Assembly: GCA_020846635.1 (NCBI GenBank)
Contig: JADLDO010000028.1
Coordinates: 1-64,000, forward strand
Length of the DNA: 64,000 bases
Source of the DNA: Caldilineaceae bacterium
GTDB taxonomy: Bacteria; Chloroflexota; Anaerolineae; Caldilineales; Caldilineaceae
Direction of reading: 5' to 3'
The position numbers and the translations under genes are program-made. Under the pieces are notes generated by a model. That model saw only the letters and a list, made by a program, of their open reading frames with translations. It did not search any database and was not told the origin of the DNA. The first letter of the stretch is position 1, and the number at the start of each line of letters is the position of its first letter. Shown here piece after piece: positions 44,596 through 53,405 of this stretch.

Positions 44596-45453
44596 TCATT
44601 CACCACTGCGATGACGGCGCGTGCCGCGCTCGTTCTGTTCCATCAAGCGGCGGCGACGTCCGGGCTGGCGATAGGTTGGTAACGGGAAATCAATCGCCAG
44701 GGTCAATGTCGGCGTCTGGGCCAGCGGCGGCAACAACCCGGCGTCGATACCGGGGGCCGGTTCGCTTGCCCAGGCCCAGCGCCAGCGTGCGCGCTCGTCG
44801 CTGCTGCCATTCGCCGCCCAAAAGCCAATCTCATTGTCCAACAAGGCACGCGTCGCGCGGATCACTGCCTGCAACCGCTGCCAGTGGGCAAGCATCTGCG
44901 GCTGGCTGCGCTCGGCAAAGGCCAGCACCGGGCCTGCGGGCTCGCTTCCTTGCCGCAAATGAGTGCGTAAGTCCAGGTAGCGGGGCCGGAAATCCTCCTG
45001 CCAAAATGCCTCAGCAATCTGAAACGAGGGCAAGAGCGCATCGGCATAAAAGACGACATGCACCATCGTCACGCGCTCACTGATCTGCACCAGCCGGTCA
45101 CTCTGCGGCTCGGTCAGGTCAAAATAGGCACAGGTATCAAAATGCCGCCATGCGCCATAGGCACCACGCAAACGGCGCAAACGGTCAGCCACAGCCATCA
45201 GCATGTGGGCAGCAGAGTGCGCTTCACTCTCTATACTGTTCTGCCCCTGCCCCGATGAAACGTGATACATCTGTACCACAGGATTGTGGCGCAGCAAGGC
45301 GCGCATGGAGCCGGGAATTTCCATCCGCTTGTGCGTGCGCCGGATGGCCGCGGCCAGTGCGGGGGTCGAACCGATGCCAATCGGCGCCTGGGGTGGCGAA
45401 GGATGCGATAAAGTCAATGACAGGCGTGCTGTCCTACCAGCGGTGAATGGCAC
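44596..45453 (-). CDS. unknown protein between rmlA and rmlB
   Basis: About 285 residues that I do not recognise. It has no membrane segment or signal peptide. The middle part is helical and rich in Leu/Arg (HMLMAVADRLRRLRGAYGAW, MVHVVFYADALLPSFQIAEA, FWQEDFRPRYLDLRTHLRQG), with aromatic clusters. The end is basic (RQPGRRRRLMEQNERGTRRH). GTG 45453 has GAGGAG ten bases upstream; the frame is open to TTG 45471. Its place within the rml genes suggests a role in the glycan pathway, but this is position only. Confidence 0.55.
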   Translation of the reverse strand: MPFTAGRTARLSLTLSHPSPPQAPIGIGSTPALAAAIRRTHKRMEIPGSMRALLRHNPVVQMYHVSSGQGQNSIESEAHSAAHMLMAVADRLRRLRGAYGAWRHFDTCAYFDLTEPQSDRLVQISERVTMVHVVFYADALLPSFQIAEAFWQEDFRPRYLDLRTHLRQGSEPAGPVLAFAERSQPQMLAHWQRLQAVIRATRALLDNEIGFWAANGSSDERARWRWAWASEPAPGIDAGLLPPLAQTPTLTLAIDFPLPTYRQPGRRRRLMEQNERGTRRHRSGE

Positions 45454-45480
45454 TACACAACTTCTCCTCAACGAACTCTA

Positions 45481-46548
45481 TCAAAGCAGCCCCACTTTCG
45501 AATTATCACCCAGCGTCATCTTATACGCCTTCGGCTTGATAGGGCTAACCGTTACCTCAACCTCGCGGCCAATGATGCTGTCGACAATACGGCTGGGCAC
45601 GTCGCGAATGTGGCTGTTGTCCAGCACAATGCTATGTTCGATCTCGCTGTTTTCAATCACCGTCTGGTTGTGGATACTGGTGAAGGGGCCAACATAGCTG
45701 TTGACAATGCGGCAGCCCTCGCCAATGATGGTTGGCCCGCGCACCACGCTATTGATGATCTCCGCGCCTGCTTCCACTGTCACCAGGTGATCAATTTTGC
45801 TGTCCCGATCCACATAGCCGTTGACCTCGTAGCAAATTTCAGCCAACACCCGGTCATTGGCGGCGAGCATATCCGACGACTTGCCCGTGTCGATCCACCA
45901 GCCATTGTGGATATAGGGAAAGACGCGACGACCATGATCGACCAACCATTGGATGGCGTCTGTAATCTCCAACTCACCGCGCCAACTGGGCTGGATGGCG
46001 TTCACCGCTTCAAAGATATGATGGTCAAACATATATATGCCGACCAGCGCCAAATTCGAAGGAGGGACGCGCGGCTTTTCGACCAAGCGCACGATCTGCT
46101 GCTGCTCGTCCAACTCCGCCACACCATAATGTTCGGGTTCGTCCACCTGGGTCAGCACAATCTGGCTGTTCCAATCGCTGTCGGCGAATTGGCTGATCAG
46201 CGGGCTAATCCCCCCCTGGATCACATTGTCGCCCAGGAACATGACAAAACGGTCATCGCCCAAAAACTCCTGGCTGATCTTGACCGCATGGGCCAGACCC
46301 AAAGGGGCCGATTGGGGAATATAGGTGATGTTGACACCCCACTGACTGCCCGCGCCTACAGCCTGGCGAATCTCGTCGCCGGTATCGCCAATCACGATGC
46401 CAACCTCGTCAATGCCCGCGTCCCGAATCGCCTCGATGACACGGAACAAGACAGGCTTATTGGCAATGGGTATGAGCTGTTTGGCACGGGTAAAGGTCAG
46501 CGGGCGCAGCCGTGTCCCCTTGCCACCACTTAGGATTAGACCCTTCAT
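45481..46548 (-). CDS. rmlA: glucose-1-phosphate thymidylyltransferase, RmlA-long type
   Basis: It makes dTDP-glucose from glucose 1-phosphate and dTTP, feeding RmlB. The 355-residue form has the nucleotidyltransferase signature LILSGGKGTRLRPLT (residues 4-18), FLGDNVIQGG and EKPRVPPSNLALVGIYMF, then a C-terminal left-handed beta-helix (from about residue 245, with hexapeptide repeats such as EGCRIVNSYVGPFTSIHNQT). Short RmlA lacks this helix; the long form is common in Chloroflexota, actinobacteria and archaea. GGAG lies six bases before the ATG. Confidence 0.95.
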   Translation of the reverse strand: MKGLILSGGKGTRLRPLTFTRAKQLIPIANKPVLFRVIEAIRDAGIDEVGIVIGDTGDEIRQAVGAGSQWGVNITYIPQSAPLGLAHAVKISQEFLGDDRFVMFLGDNVIQGGISPLISQFADSDWNSQIVLTQVDEPEHYGVAELDEQQQIVRLVEKPRVPPSNLALVGIYMFDHHIFEAVNAIQPSWRGELEITDAIQWLVDHGRRVFPYIHNGWWIDTGKSSDMLAANDRVLAEICYEVNGYVDRDSKIDHLVTVEAGAEIINSVVRGPTIIGEGCRIVNSYVGPFTSIHNQTVIENSEIEHSIVLDNSHIRDVPSRIVDSIIGREVEVTVSPIKPKAYKMTLGDNSKVGLL

Positions 46549-46614
46549 AATTTCTCCAGGTTCATAAAGTATAGGCCGCGCTGTTGCAGGGGCGAATCCC
46601 CTACAAACCTGTCT

Positions 46615-47262
46615 CTAGCGATAATAGCCCGACATCGTCACATCGCGCTCGGCATTGAGCAGCACAGCGCCGACCATGCGCGCATGGACTGTCTCCAAGA
46701 CGGCTTTGGCGCGCTGGGCATGGTCACGCTTGGTTCCGCCCGCATTGATCAGCAGCACGACGCCGTTGACCTTGCCTGCCCATATGGCGGCATCGGTCAC
46801 AGCCAGAACCGGCGGCGCATCCACTAATACATAATCAGCCTGCTCTTGTAGCTCGATCAGAATATCGGCCATGCGTTTGCGGCTGAGCAGCGCCACAGGG
46901 TTTGTCACCAGCGGGCCACTGACCAGCACTTGCAGCCCTTCCACCTGGGTCTTTTGCAGCGGAGCCGGAATCTCCTCTTGCAGCCAGGTAGTTAGCCCGC
47001 GCTGGTTGCTCAGGCCAAAGATCTCATGCTGTTGGGGGCGGCGCAAATCGCCATCGACCAGGGTGATGCGGTCACCTGCCTGGGCCATTGCCACTGCCAA
47101 ATTCGCCACCGCGCTGCTCTTTTCGACCATGTTGTCGGCGCTGGTGACAAGAATGGAGTGCAGCGGCTGCTCCAGGCTGGAAAACTCCAGGTTGGTACGC
47201 AAGCTCTGATAGGCTTCCGCTGCTGCGCTGCGCGGGTCGGTCAAGGTTATCAAGTTGATCAT
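46615..47262 (-). CDS. CpsD/CapB-type BY-kinase-like ATPase, degenerate P-loop
   Basis: A 215-residue cytosolic partner of Wzz proteins in polysaccharide export. It opens with the family's AAEAYQSLRTNLEFSSL, then Walker A' ITLVDGDLRRP (to residue 76) and Walker B YVLVDAPPVL. The P-loop, normally SxxPGEGKST, reads TSADNMVEKSSAVANLA (40-56): the glycines are gone but Lys48 and Ser49 remain. The C-terminal tyrosine cluster is reduced to SGYYR. It may bind nucleotide weakly or act as a non-kinase partner. It lies beside two wzz genes and a DUF2079 gene. Confidence 0.85.
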   Translation of the reverse strand: MINLITLTDPRSAAAEAYQSLRTNLEFSSLEQPLHSILVTSADNMVEKSSAVANLAVAMAQAGDRITLVDGDLRRPQQHEIFGLSNQRGLTTWLQEEIPAPLQKTQVEGLQVLVSGPLVTNPVALLSRKRMADILIELQEQADYVLVDAPPVLAVTDAAIWAGKVNGVVLLINAGGTKRDHAQRAKAVLETVHARMVGAVLLNAERDVTMSGYYR

Positions 47263-47282
47263 GGTCAGATTCCTATTCTAAT

Positions 47283-49775
47283 TCACTCAACCCGCACCGG
47301 CCCCAGCCCTACCGCATCGCCGCCGATCACCCCTTGTCCGAAGGCGGGAAGGCGGCTGCCGTTCTGCCAGTTGTAGAAGCCCACCAGCAAGGTATAGTCG
47401 CCAGGGGCTAGGTCAGCAGGCAGCGGCAATGCCTGCGTGTCGGTCGCGGGCCAGCCCTGCGGCCAGGCGCTGGTGGGCAAGAGGCCCATGCGGTCGTGCG
47501 GCTGCCAATCCAGTTGCGCCACCTTGTTGCCCTGGGCATCGAGCAGATGGGCAAAGGCCGAATAATCGAAATCCACCGGCGCGCTTGCCTGCCAATGCAG
47601 GGTGAAGCGCAACGCCTCACCTGCTTGTGCTTCTGCGGGCAGATCGACACCGCGCAAGCGAATCATCCTGCCAAAGTCTACATCCAGCGGTGTGGACGGG
47701 GTTGGCGCAACGTCCGTGATGGGCTGCCACACGCCTGCGTCAGCACGCTCATAGCCACCCAAACGGGCCACGGTTCCCCCTTGCAGGAGAGGGAAAGTAG
47801 GACTCTCCCCTGCGCCCATCTGGATTGTCCCCTTTGGGGTGATGGGCAGTGCTTCACCCTCTGCCCAATTCTCCCCCGTATAGAGCCCGACCAGCGGCAC
47901 AAACTGGTCAGCCTCCAGCGTCCAGGGCAGTGTGCGAATTCGCACAGGCACACCAGGCTCCCACAACGTTGTAGGATACCACAGGACGTTAATGGGTTGG
48001 TAAAACTCGCTGTCATGCAGCACAGAGCCATCGGGGGCGAGATAGGCCACATAGAAACGCAGTTCCTGCTCGATCTCTTTGCCGGGCAGCCAGGTCATCT
48101 CTGCCACCACTTCGCCATAGCGGTCGGTGATCACGCGAAAATCCAAGAGCGCAAGCTTCCCCCCAAAGACCAAGCCAATGCGATTTGCGGCTTCGCTCTC
48201 TTGCGGATGCCACGCCGTATAAAAGCTGTCGGGCAGCGTCTTGTTTGCCACCCCCTGGCGCAGCAGCAAATAGCCATCATCCGCCGCGACCACGCCAAAA
48301 CCCTGCGCCAACAGATCATCCACGCTGGCGCGCAGGTCATTCGGATGTTGGGGCCAGGCCGGGCCGGTCACGTCCACAAAAACGGTATCGGCGATGCCGA
48401 CACGCTCATCCTGCACACGCGGGAAGATATAGACCGTCTCGCGCCCGCTGACATGGGGGTTCAGCCGGTCTTGGGCGCTGACCGCGGCGTTAGCGGGAAT
48501 CTGCTCGATGATGGCCGCGGCGCGGCGGTGATGATCGGTAATGGTCAGGGGCAGGTAGTTGCCGCTGCCGGGCAGATAGCCATGCAGCCGTTGATCGGTC
48601 AATCCCAACAGCAGGATCAGCGCGGCTACTAGCGATGTCAAGGGTTGGTAGCTTATCACCCTGCGCGCTTCCACCCATCGCAAAAGGCGCGCTAATCCCA
48701 TGATCGCCGCAGCAAAGACAAAAGGCACAATAGGCGCGGCATAGATCAGCGTGTGAACTTCATGCATCGGCGGAAAGTCAGCCAGTAAGTTGATCGCCAA
48801 TGAGGGCAGTGTCAACAGCAGCACTTCCGGTGCGAGCAGTGCCAAGAACGCTGTGGGCCAGAGCAGCGCCCAGAGATAGCCGCCCGCATCGGCTGCGCTC
48901 AACTGCGCCCAAACGAGATCGGGGCGAGTGAGCAGTGACACAAGCATTTGCGCGGGCGAATTTCCCAGATAGGCATAGCGGTTCCAGTGGATATTGCCGT
49001 CGGCAAAGAGTTGTTGGATGCCCAGTACCGCGAGCAGCGCCCACGCCATTGCCAGCCCCATGGTCAGCACTCCCCAGCGCGGGCGGCGACGAATCAAGAG
49101 CGCATAGGCCCCCATCATAAAGACCAGCAGCGCCATCTCCTCTTTGCAGCTTGCGGCGAGGATGGCAAAGAGCGCAAAACGCCCAGGTCGATCGGTGACG
49201 AGATAGTAAAACGCTGCCAGCAGGAAGGTGGGCGCCAGCGTGAGGGGGTGAAACTCCAGCCAGTTCGCCGCCTGCAGGGTGGGGTTGAGCAGATAGACGA
49301 TGGCAAAGGCCAGCGCCACCCACTCCCCACCTAATTTTGTTGCGCCTATTTTTGTTGTGCCCAGCTTGTGGCGTGCGAGCGCAAAAAGCGGGATCGCCCC
49401 CAACGCCACCACCATCGCTTGCAGCACCAAAAGCAGCGGCGGTGCGGGATAGAGCCGGTAGAGCCAGGAAATGGGAATCAGGATCGGCTCGACATGCAGG
49501 CTGAGGCGATTGACCGTTCCCGGCTGATTGGTCAGGTGAAACCAGTTGCCGTGGGCCGTATTCCAGATCGCCTGGTTCAAGTTGCCCATGTCCAGCGCGC
49601 GCGCCTCAAAGGCGGCATAGCGCACCAGAGTTAGATAGCTAAAGGTGACGGCATAGCCCACGACGACCAGGATCAACAAAATCCTCGCAAGGGAGGCAGA
49701 GGGCAGTGCGTATGGGAAAGAGCGTGGGGCAGGTTGGGCAGACAAGGGAGGAGTTAGCGTGACGGGTAGGGACAC
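47283..49775 (-). CDS. DUF2079 membrane protein with C-terminal beta-domain
   Basis: A large (830-residue) protein with about 10-12 membrane segments in the first 400 residues, matching DUF2079 (MGNLNQAIWNTAHGNWFHLT, HVEPILIPISWLYRLYPAPP, WLEFHPLTLAPTFLL). A long outside domain follows. Its last 150 residues (FTLHWQASAPVDFDYSAFAH and APGDYTLLVGFYNW) repeat the same module found at the ends of the two glycosyltransferase-39-like proteins at 57-62 kb. DUF2079 proteins are GT-C-like and of unknown activity; a role in glycan assembly fits. It starts at GTG. Confidence 0.82.
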   Translation of the reverse strand: MSLPVTLTPPLSAQPAPRSFPYALPSASLARILLILVVVGYAVTFSYLTLVRYAAFEARALDMGNLNQAIWNTAHGNWFHLTNQPGTVNRLSLHVEPILIPISWLYRLYPAPPLLLVLQAMVVALGAIPLFALARHKLGTTKIGATKLGGEWVALAFAIVYLLNPTLQAANWLEFHPLTLAPTFLLAAFYYLVTDRPGRFALFAILAASCKEEMALLVFMMGAYALLIRRRPRWGVLTMGLAMAWALLAVLGIQQLFADGNIHWNRYAYLGNSPAQMLVSLLTRPDLVWAQLSAADAGGYLWALLWPTAFLALLAPEVLLLTLPSLAINLLADFPPMHEVHTLIYAAPIVPFVFAAAIMGLARLLRWVEARRVISYQPLTSLVAALILLLGLTDQRLHGYLPGSGNYLPLTITDHHRRAAAIIEQIPANAAVSAQDRLNPHVSGRETVYIFPRVQDERVGIADTVFVDVTGPAWPQHPNDLRASVDDLLAQGFGVVAADDGYLLLRQGVANKTLPDSFYTAWHPQESEAANRIGLVFGGKLALLDFRVITDRYGEVVAEMTWLPGKEIEQELRFYVAYLAPDGSVLHDSEFYQPINVLWYPTTLWEPGVPVRIRTLPWTLEADQFVPLVGLYTGENWAEGEALPITPKGTIQMGAGESPTFPLLQGGTVARLGGYERADAGVWQPITDVAPTPSTPLDVDFGRMIRLRGVDLPAEAQAGEALRFTLHWQASAPVDFDYSAFAHLLDAQGNKVAQLDWQPHDRMGLLPTSAWPQGWPATDTQALPLPADLAPGDYTLLVGFYNWQNGSRLPAFGQGVIGGDAVGLGPVRVE

Positions 49776-49798
49776 TCAGTTCCCCACCCGCCACATGA

Positions 49799-50518
49799 TT
49801 AGGCAGTCTTAGCGGCAGGGATTGGGTTGGGTGAGGTTGCAGGCTGGGCTACCTCGCGCGGGCTGCTGCCAATGGGAATTGCGCCCAACACAGGCACACC
49901 CAATGCCCGTTCCAGCGCGGCAGGCGTACGCAGCAGGTCCGACTCCACCCAGGTCAGCATCAGAACCAGCCCCAGCCCGAGCAGCAGCCCCAGTGCGCCC
50001 CCGGCAATGGCATTGACCAGCGGCTTGGGCTGATACTGGTCATAGCCAATCGCGCGGCTGCGCAGCTTGACCTCGATGCGGTTGTTCAAATCCTGTTGGG
50101 CATAGTAGGCAGTGCGCTCCTCTACAAACTCATCGGCCAGCGTCAGCGCCATCAGTTTGGCAATTTCACCATCGCGGGCACGCGCCTCGATCTTAATCGT
50201 GAAATCGCTCGATTCAGCCACGACATTGACATTGGAGAGGAAGTCATAGGGGTTCATATCCAGTTGGGCGCGGTCTATCACCTTCTGGGCAATTTCCGGC
50301 GTCTGCAAGTTCGCAGCAAAGTTCCTCATCAGGTCTTTGGCCGTATTGCCCAGACCCCAATCAGGCCGCGCCGGCACAGTGCTGACGTAGACTGTGGCGC
50401 GATACATATCCTCCTGGAAATAGCTGATGCCAAAAGCGCCCGCCGCGGCCAAAAGCACAGCCACAACAATGATCCAGCCGCGCCGCTGGATAATGCGTAG
50501 ATATTCTTGAATCGTCAT
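49799..50518 (-). CDS. Wzz-type chain-length determinant protein
   Basis: The 239-residue protein has a Wzz domain flanked by two membrane segments (RRGWIIVVAVLLAAAGAFGI near residues 12-31 and AGGALGLLLGLGLVLMLTWV near 192-211). It belongs to the polysaccharide co-polymerase family that sets chain length and recruits the CpsD-type ATPase. The C-terminal 35 residues are cytosolic and Pro/Ala-rich. A paralogue precedes it by 51 bp. Confidence 0.85.
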   Translation of the reverse strand: MTIQEYLRIIQRRGWIIVVAVLLAAAGAFGISYFQEDMYRATVYVSTVPARPDWGLGNTAKDLMRNFAANLQTPEIAQKVIDRAQLDMNPYDFLSNVNVVAESSDFTIKIEARARDGEIAKLMALTLADEFVEERTAYYAQQDLNNRIEVKLRSRAIGYDQYQPKPLVNAIAGGALGLLLGLGLVLMLTWVESDLLRTPAALERALGVPVLGAIPIGSSPREVAQPATSPNPIPAAKTA

Positions 50519-50569
50519 AATGTGAGACTCCTCACGTCCAAATCCGTCAACATCACGTCCCCGTCTATC

Positions 50570-51262
50570 TTACCGATCTTTGGGGATTTCGCCAATGACA
50601 CGCAGCCCTAGCATTTCGACCTCACGGCGATTACGCACAGAGCTATCCAAATAATCCATCAGAAAAACCAGCCCCAGCCCCACCAACAGCCCCAAGCCAA
50701 TACGCATGGGCCACTCCAAGCGGTCGCGCAAACTGGCCCCCACAACGCTGATCGCCGGGCCATCGAGCAGCGTCACCCCCGCGCCTTCTGTGCCCAATGC
50801 CTGGAAATAGGTGGCGGCGTTCTCGGTGATTTCGGCAGCGGCGGCATTGGCAATCGCGGCCAGTTGATCGGCGTCGCCCCAACTAAAATTTAGCGTTAGG
50901 ATGCGGTGCTGCTGTCCCGTCGCCGCGCTGCCCTGGATCACGCCAGGAGGAAGTTCAATGGCTTGATCGGCCAAGCGCGCGCTGACGCCCTGGGCAAAGA
51001 GTTCGCTACGCACTACCTCGGTAAAATCGTCCACCAGATATTCACTGGTGAGCCACGCATAATAGCGCGGGTCATAGGCGCTCTGTGGCGCATCCGTGGC
51101 AGGCAGCACCCCCACCAACAGCCGCATGGATGCGCTGTAGCTGGGCGGTCGCGTCTCCCACGGGCGCAGTTGCAGCGCGCTAATCAATGCCACCAGCCCG
51201 GCTAAGAGGATGGGCAACCACCAACGACGACGCAAAATCTCCCAATAGGCACGTAGTTCCAT
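50570..51262 (-). CDS. Wzz-type chain-length determinant protein
   Basis: A second 230-residue Wzz-like protein with N-terminal TM (LRRRWWLPILLAGLVALISA) and C-terminal TM (RIGLGLLVGLGLVFLMDYLD). The outside domain differs from its neighbour (SASMRLLVGVLPATDAPQSA). Having two co-polymerases side by side is common where one modulates chain length; which does so here cannot be told. Confidence 0.82.
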   Translation of the reverse strand: MELRAYWEILRRRWWLPILLAGLVALISALQLRPWETRPPSYSASMRLLVGVLPATDAPQSAYDPRYYAWLTSEYLVDDFTEVVRSELFAQGVSARLADQAIELPPGVIQGSAATGQQHRILTLNFSWGDADQLAAIANAAAAEITENAATYFQALGTEGAGVTLLDGPAISVVGASLRDRLEWPMRIGLGLLVGLGLVFLMDYLDSSVRNRREVEMLGLRVIGEIPKDR

Positions 51263-51314
51263 AGCAGGTCAGAGCTTCTTCATGGCAGTTTTGTGGATGT
51301 CAGCGGCTGCGGGG

Positions 51315-51566
51315 CTATGCCGGTTCGGGCTTGATTTCCGGTAGGGGTACAGTCAAATACAGGGCTGTGCCATCCGACCCTTCTGGGATTTCTTGGCCGC
51401 GCAGGAGAATACCTTTTAAATGAAACACAAGGGCACTTCTCATATTGTCAATTGCCTCGCCCAGTGTATCACCTGTAGCAACGCATCCTTCCACGTCGGG
51501 GGAGTAGGCAGAATAATTTTGTCCATTTCCCCCCTCGACAACCACGAGATACTGTCTTGGTTCCAT
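51315..51566 (-). CDS. orphan HicB-family antitoxin-like protein
   Basis: The 83-residue protein has the HicB partial RNase H fold: YLVVVEGGNGQNYSAYSPDV, EGCVATGDTLGEAIDNMRSA and a C-terminal strand. HicB normally neutralises HicA, whose gene is usually next to it. No HicA-size frame is seen on either side: GT4 ends 24 bases upstream and wzz begins 52 bases downstream. There is no C-terminal DNA-binding domain (it ends EIKPEPA). It may have been adopted for another role or be a relic. Confidence 0.8.
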   Translation of the reverse strand: MEPRQYLVVVEGGNGQNYSAYSPDVEGCVATGDTLGEAIDNMRSALVFHLKGILLRGQEIPEGSDGTALYLTVPLPEIKPEPA

Positions 51567-51590
51567 TTTTCATTCCTCTCCAGGTTCAGC

Positions 51591-52733
51591 TCAAACAGGT
51601 TCTAGCTTGCCTGCTGTCGCCAAAAGTTGGTCGAGATGAGCGAGCAGTTTATCTCGAAAGGCAGCGCTGCTGAAACGGGCGGCTTGGGCTTGGCACGCGG
51701 CTGGATCATAGTGGCTGGGATCAAACGTAGCAAGCAGTTGCGCCATACTCTCTGCCGTCTGTTCGGCAAAGTGTTCACCCGTGACACCCGGCACGACGGT
51801 ATCAAGCGCGCCGCCACCGCCAAAGGCGATGACCGGACGCCCCACACTCATCGCCTCGACAGGCGTAATGCCAAAATCCTCCAGGCCTGGGAACAAGAAC
51901 GCTTTGCAGCCCCGCAACAGTTCCCGCACGCGTGACCGCTCTTGATAGCCTAAAAAGGTGACATTAGGCCCCGCTGCCGCTTGCAGCGCATCGAGATCAC
52001 GACCTTCGCCCACGATGACCAATTTTTTGTGTGGCAGTTGGCGGAAGGCTTCCACTGCCAGGTCGATCCGCTTATAGGGAATGAGACGGCTGACGATCAG
52101 ATAATAATCACCCACAGGCATCACCGGGTCGGGCGTGAAATAGCTTGTGTCAACCGGCGGGTGAATGACGACACTCTCACGACCATAGATACGCTGGATA
52201 CGCTCTTGCACAGTACGACTGATGGCGATGAAGTGATCGACCTGTTGGGCTGCGGCATAGTCCCAACGACGCAGCAGGCTCAAAACCGGCTGGAGAAGGG
52301 CATCGAGCGCGCCGCCGATTTGCTCTCGCTCGCGGTACTGCTCATAGAGCCAGAGGAAACGGGTGGGCGTTAGGCAATAGCAGACATGCAGCGGGCGAGG
52401 CGTGCCCAGGCCAATGCCGTGACAGAAACCGCTCTTATTGCTCAGAACCAGGTCATAGCCGCTCAAGCGAAAGCGCGAGAAAGCCAGGGGATAGAGGGGT
52501 AGGTAGCGTTGGTGATGGGTCATGACACCGGGGAGCCGCTGCATAAAGCTGGTCTGGATCTCCCAGGTGCGATAGGCATCGGGCATCCGCTCTGGCGCAT
52601 AGATGCTGGTATAGACGGGCGCGCCCGGAAAGAGCGCCACCAATTCCTCTAGGACATTTTCCGCGCCGCCCAATTGATTGAGCCAATCATGGACCAGCGC
52701 CACGCGCCCCCCTTGCACGCCGCCATCGTTCAT
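51591..52733 (-). CDS. glycosyltransferase family 4
   Basis: A 380-residue GT-B-fold glycosyltransferase. The N-terminal acceptor domain opens with VALVHDWLNQLGGAENVLEE. The donor-binding half has YLIVSRLIPYKRIDLAVEAF, VIVGEGRDLDALQAAAGPNV and the E-x7-E motif in FPGLEDFGITPVEAMSVGRP. It is probably a cytosolic enzyme that adds a sugar to a lipid-linked glycan. It lies five bases after the PchB-like gene, so the two are translationally linked. Donor sugar is unknown; a mannosyltransferase-like enzyme is possible. Confidence 0.9.
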   Translation of the reverse strand: MNDGGVQGGRVALVHDWLNQLGGAENVLEELVALFPGAPVYTSIYAPERMPDAYRTWEIQTSFMQRLPGVMTHHQRYLPLYPLAFSRFRLSGYDLVLSNKSGFCHGIGLGTPRPLHVCYCLTPTRFLWLYEQYREREQIGGALDALLQPVLSLLRRWDYAAAQQVDHFIAISRTVQERIQRIYGRESVVIHPPVDTSYFTPDPVMPVGDYYLIVSRLIPYKRIDLAVEAFRQLPHKKLVIVGEGRDLDALQAAAGPNVTFLGYQERSRVRELLRGCKAFLFPGLEDFGITPVEAMSVGRPVIAFGGGGALDTVVPGVTGEHFAEQTAESMAQLLATFDPSHYDPAACQAQAARFSSAAFRDKLLAHLDQLLATAGKLEPV

Positions 52734-52738
52734 CGCGT

Positions 52739-53053
52739 TCAGGAGTGATCTGTCTCCACCAACTGTAGATCCTTGAGTTCTTCAGCCACAAAGTGATCGA
52801 TGAGCAGCCGGTAGACCTTCTCAACGACATCAGGGTCCAGCCCGACCTCAGCGGCCCAAGCACGCCGCTGGCGGATCACCGTTGCCTGGCGCACAGGGGC
52901 ATGCACATCTTCCGCGGTCTTCTTGAAGCGAGTAATAGCTTTAACATATTGCGCGCGCAGCCCCAACGCTGTCACTACCTCATGGTCAATGGCATCAATG
53001 GCGGCGCGTACTTCTTCGATACTGTTACATTCTGCTGGCGATTTCATAGACAT
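52739..53053 (-). CDS. chorismate mutase type II / PchB-like isochorismate lyase
   Basis: A 104-residue AroQ-fold helix protein. It resembles PchB (isochorismate-pyruvate lyase) closely: SPAECNSIEEVRAAIDAIDH, then LGLRAQYVKAITRFKK and APVRQATVIRQRRAWAAEVG. PchB gives salicylate, but also has chorismate mutase activity; which holds here is not decidable. No salicylate or siderophore genes are near. It begins the GT4/Wzz transcript, an unexpected place for it. Confidence 0.8.
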   Translation of the reverse strand: MSMKSPAECNSIEEVRAAIDAIDHEVVTALGLRAQYVKAITRFKKTAEDVHAPVRQATVIRQRRAWAAEVGLDPDVVEKVYRLLIDHFVAEELKDLQLVETDHS

Positions 53054-53162
53054 GCTGCCTTATAACATGCTGCCCAGTTAAAAACGGAGTCAAAAATGGA
53101 TATGAAGGTCTATTGTACCGCAAAGTAGCCCGTGCGTGGGAAATGCAGAATCGCTCTCTTGC

Positions 53163-53375
53163 TCACGGATAAACCTGCACGACAATGGGTAGATCGCTGC
53201 TGCTCTTGCCCATGAGCGTGATCTCGCGCCGCCCTGGCGCCCAGCGATATTGATACCACTGGTTCTCGCCCTTATGATAGACATAGAGCATCTCGTTTGA
53301 GACATCTTGGAAAACTTCAGATTCAAAGCGGTCGCCCAGCGATTCGATAGAATCAAAGGTTTTGATGACACGCAT
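53163..53375 (-). CDS. small conserved-looking protein of unknown function
   Basis: A 70-residue protein with AAGGAAG before the ATG. Its middle (EMLYVYHKGENQWYQYRWAP, GRREITLMG) suggests a small beta-sheet fold. No signal peptide and no cysteine. I do not recognise it. It is on the same strand as fmdB 30 bp upstream and may be co-transcribed. Confidence 0.55.
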   Translation of the reverse strand: MRVIKTFDSIESLGDRFESEVFQDVSNEMLYVYHKGENQWYQYRWAPGRREITLMGKSSSDLPIVVQVYP

Positions 53376-53405
53376 GGCTACTTCCTTTCGCTGGATTAGG
53401 TTGCT

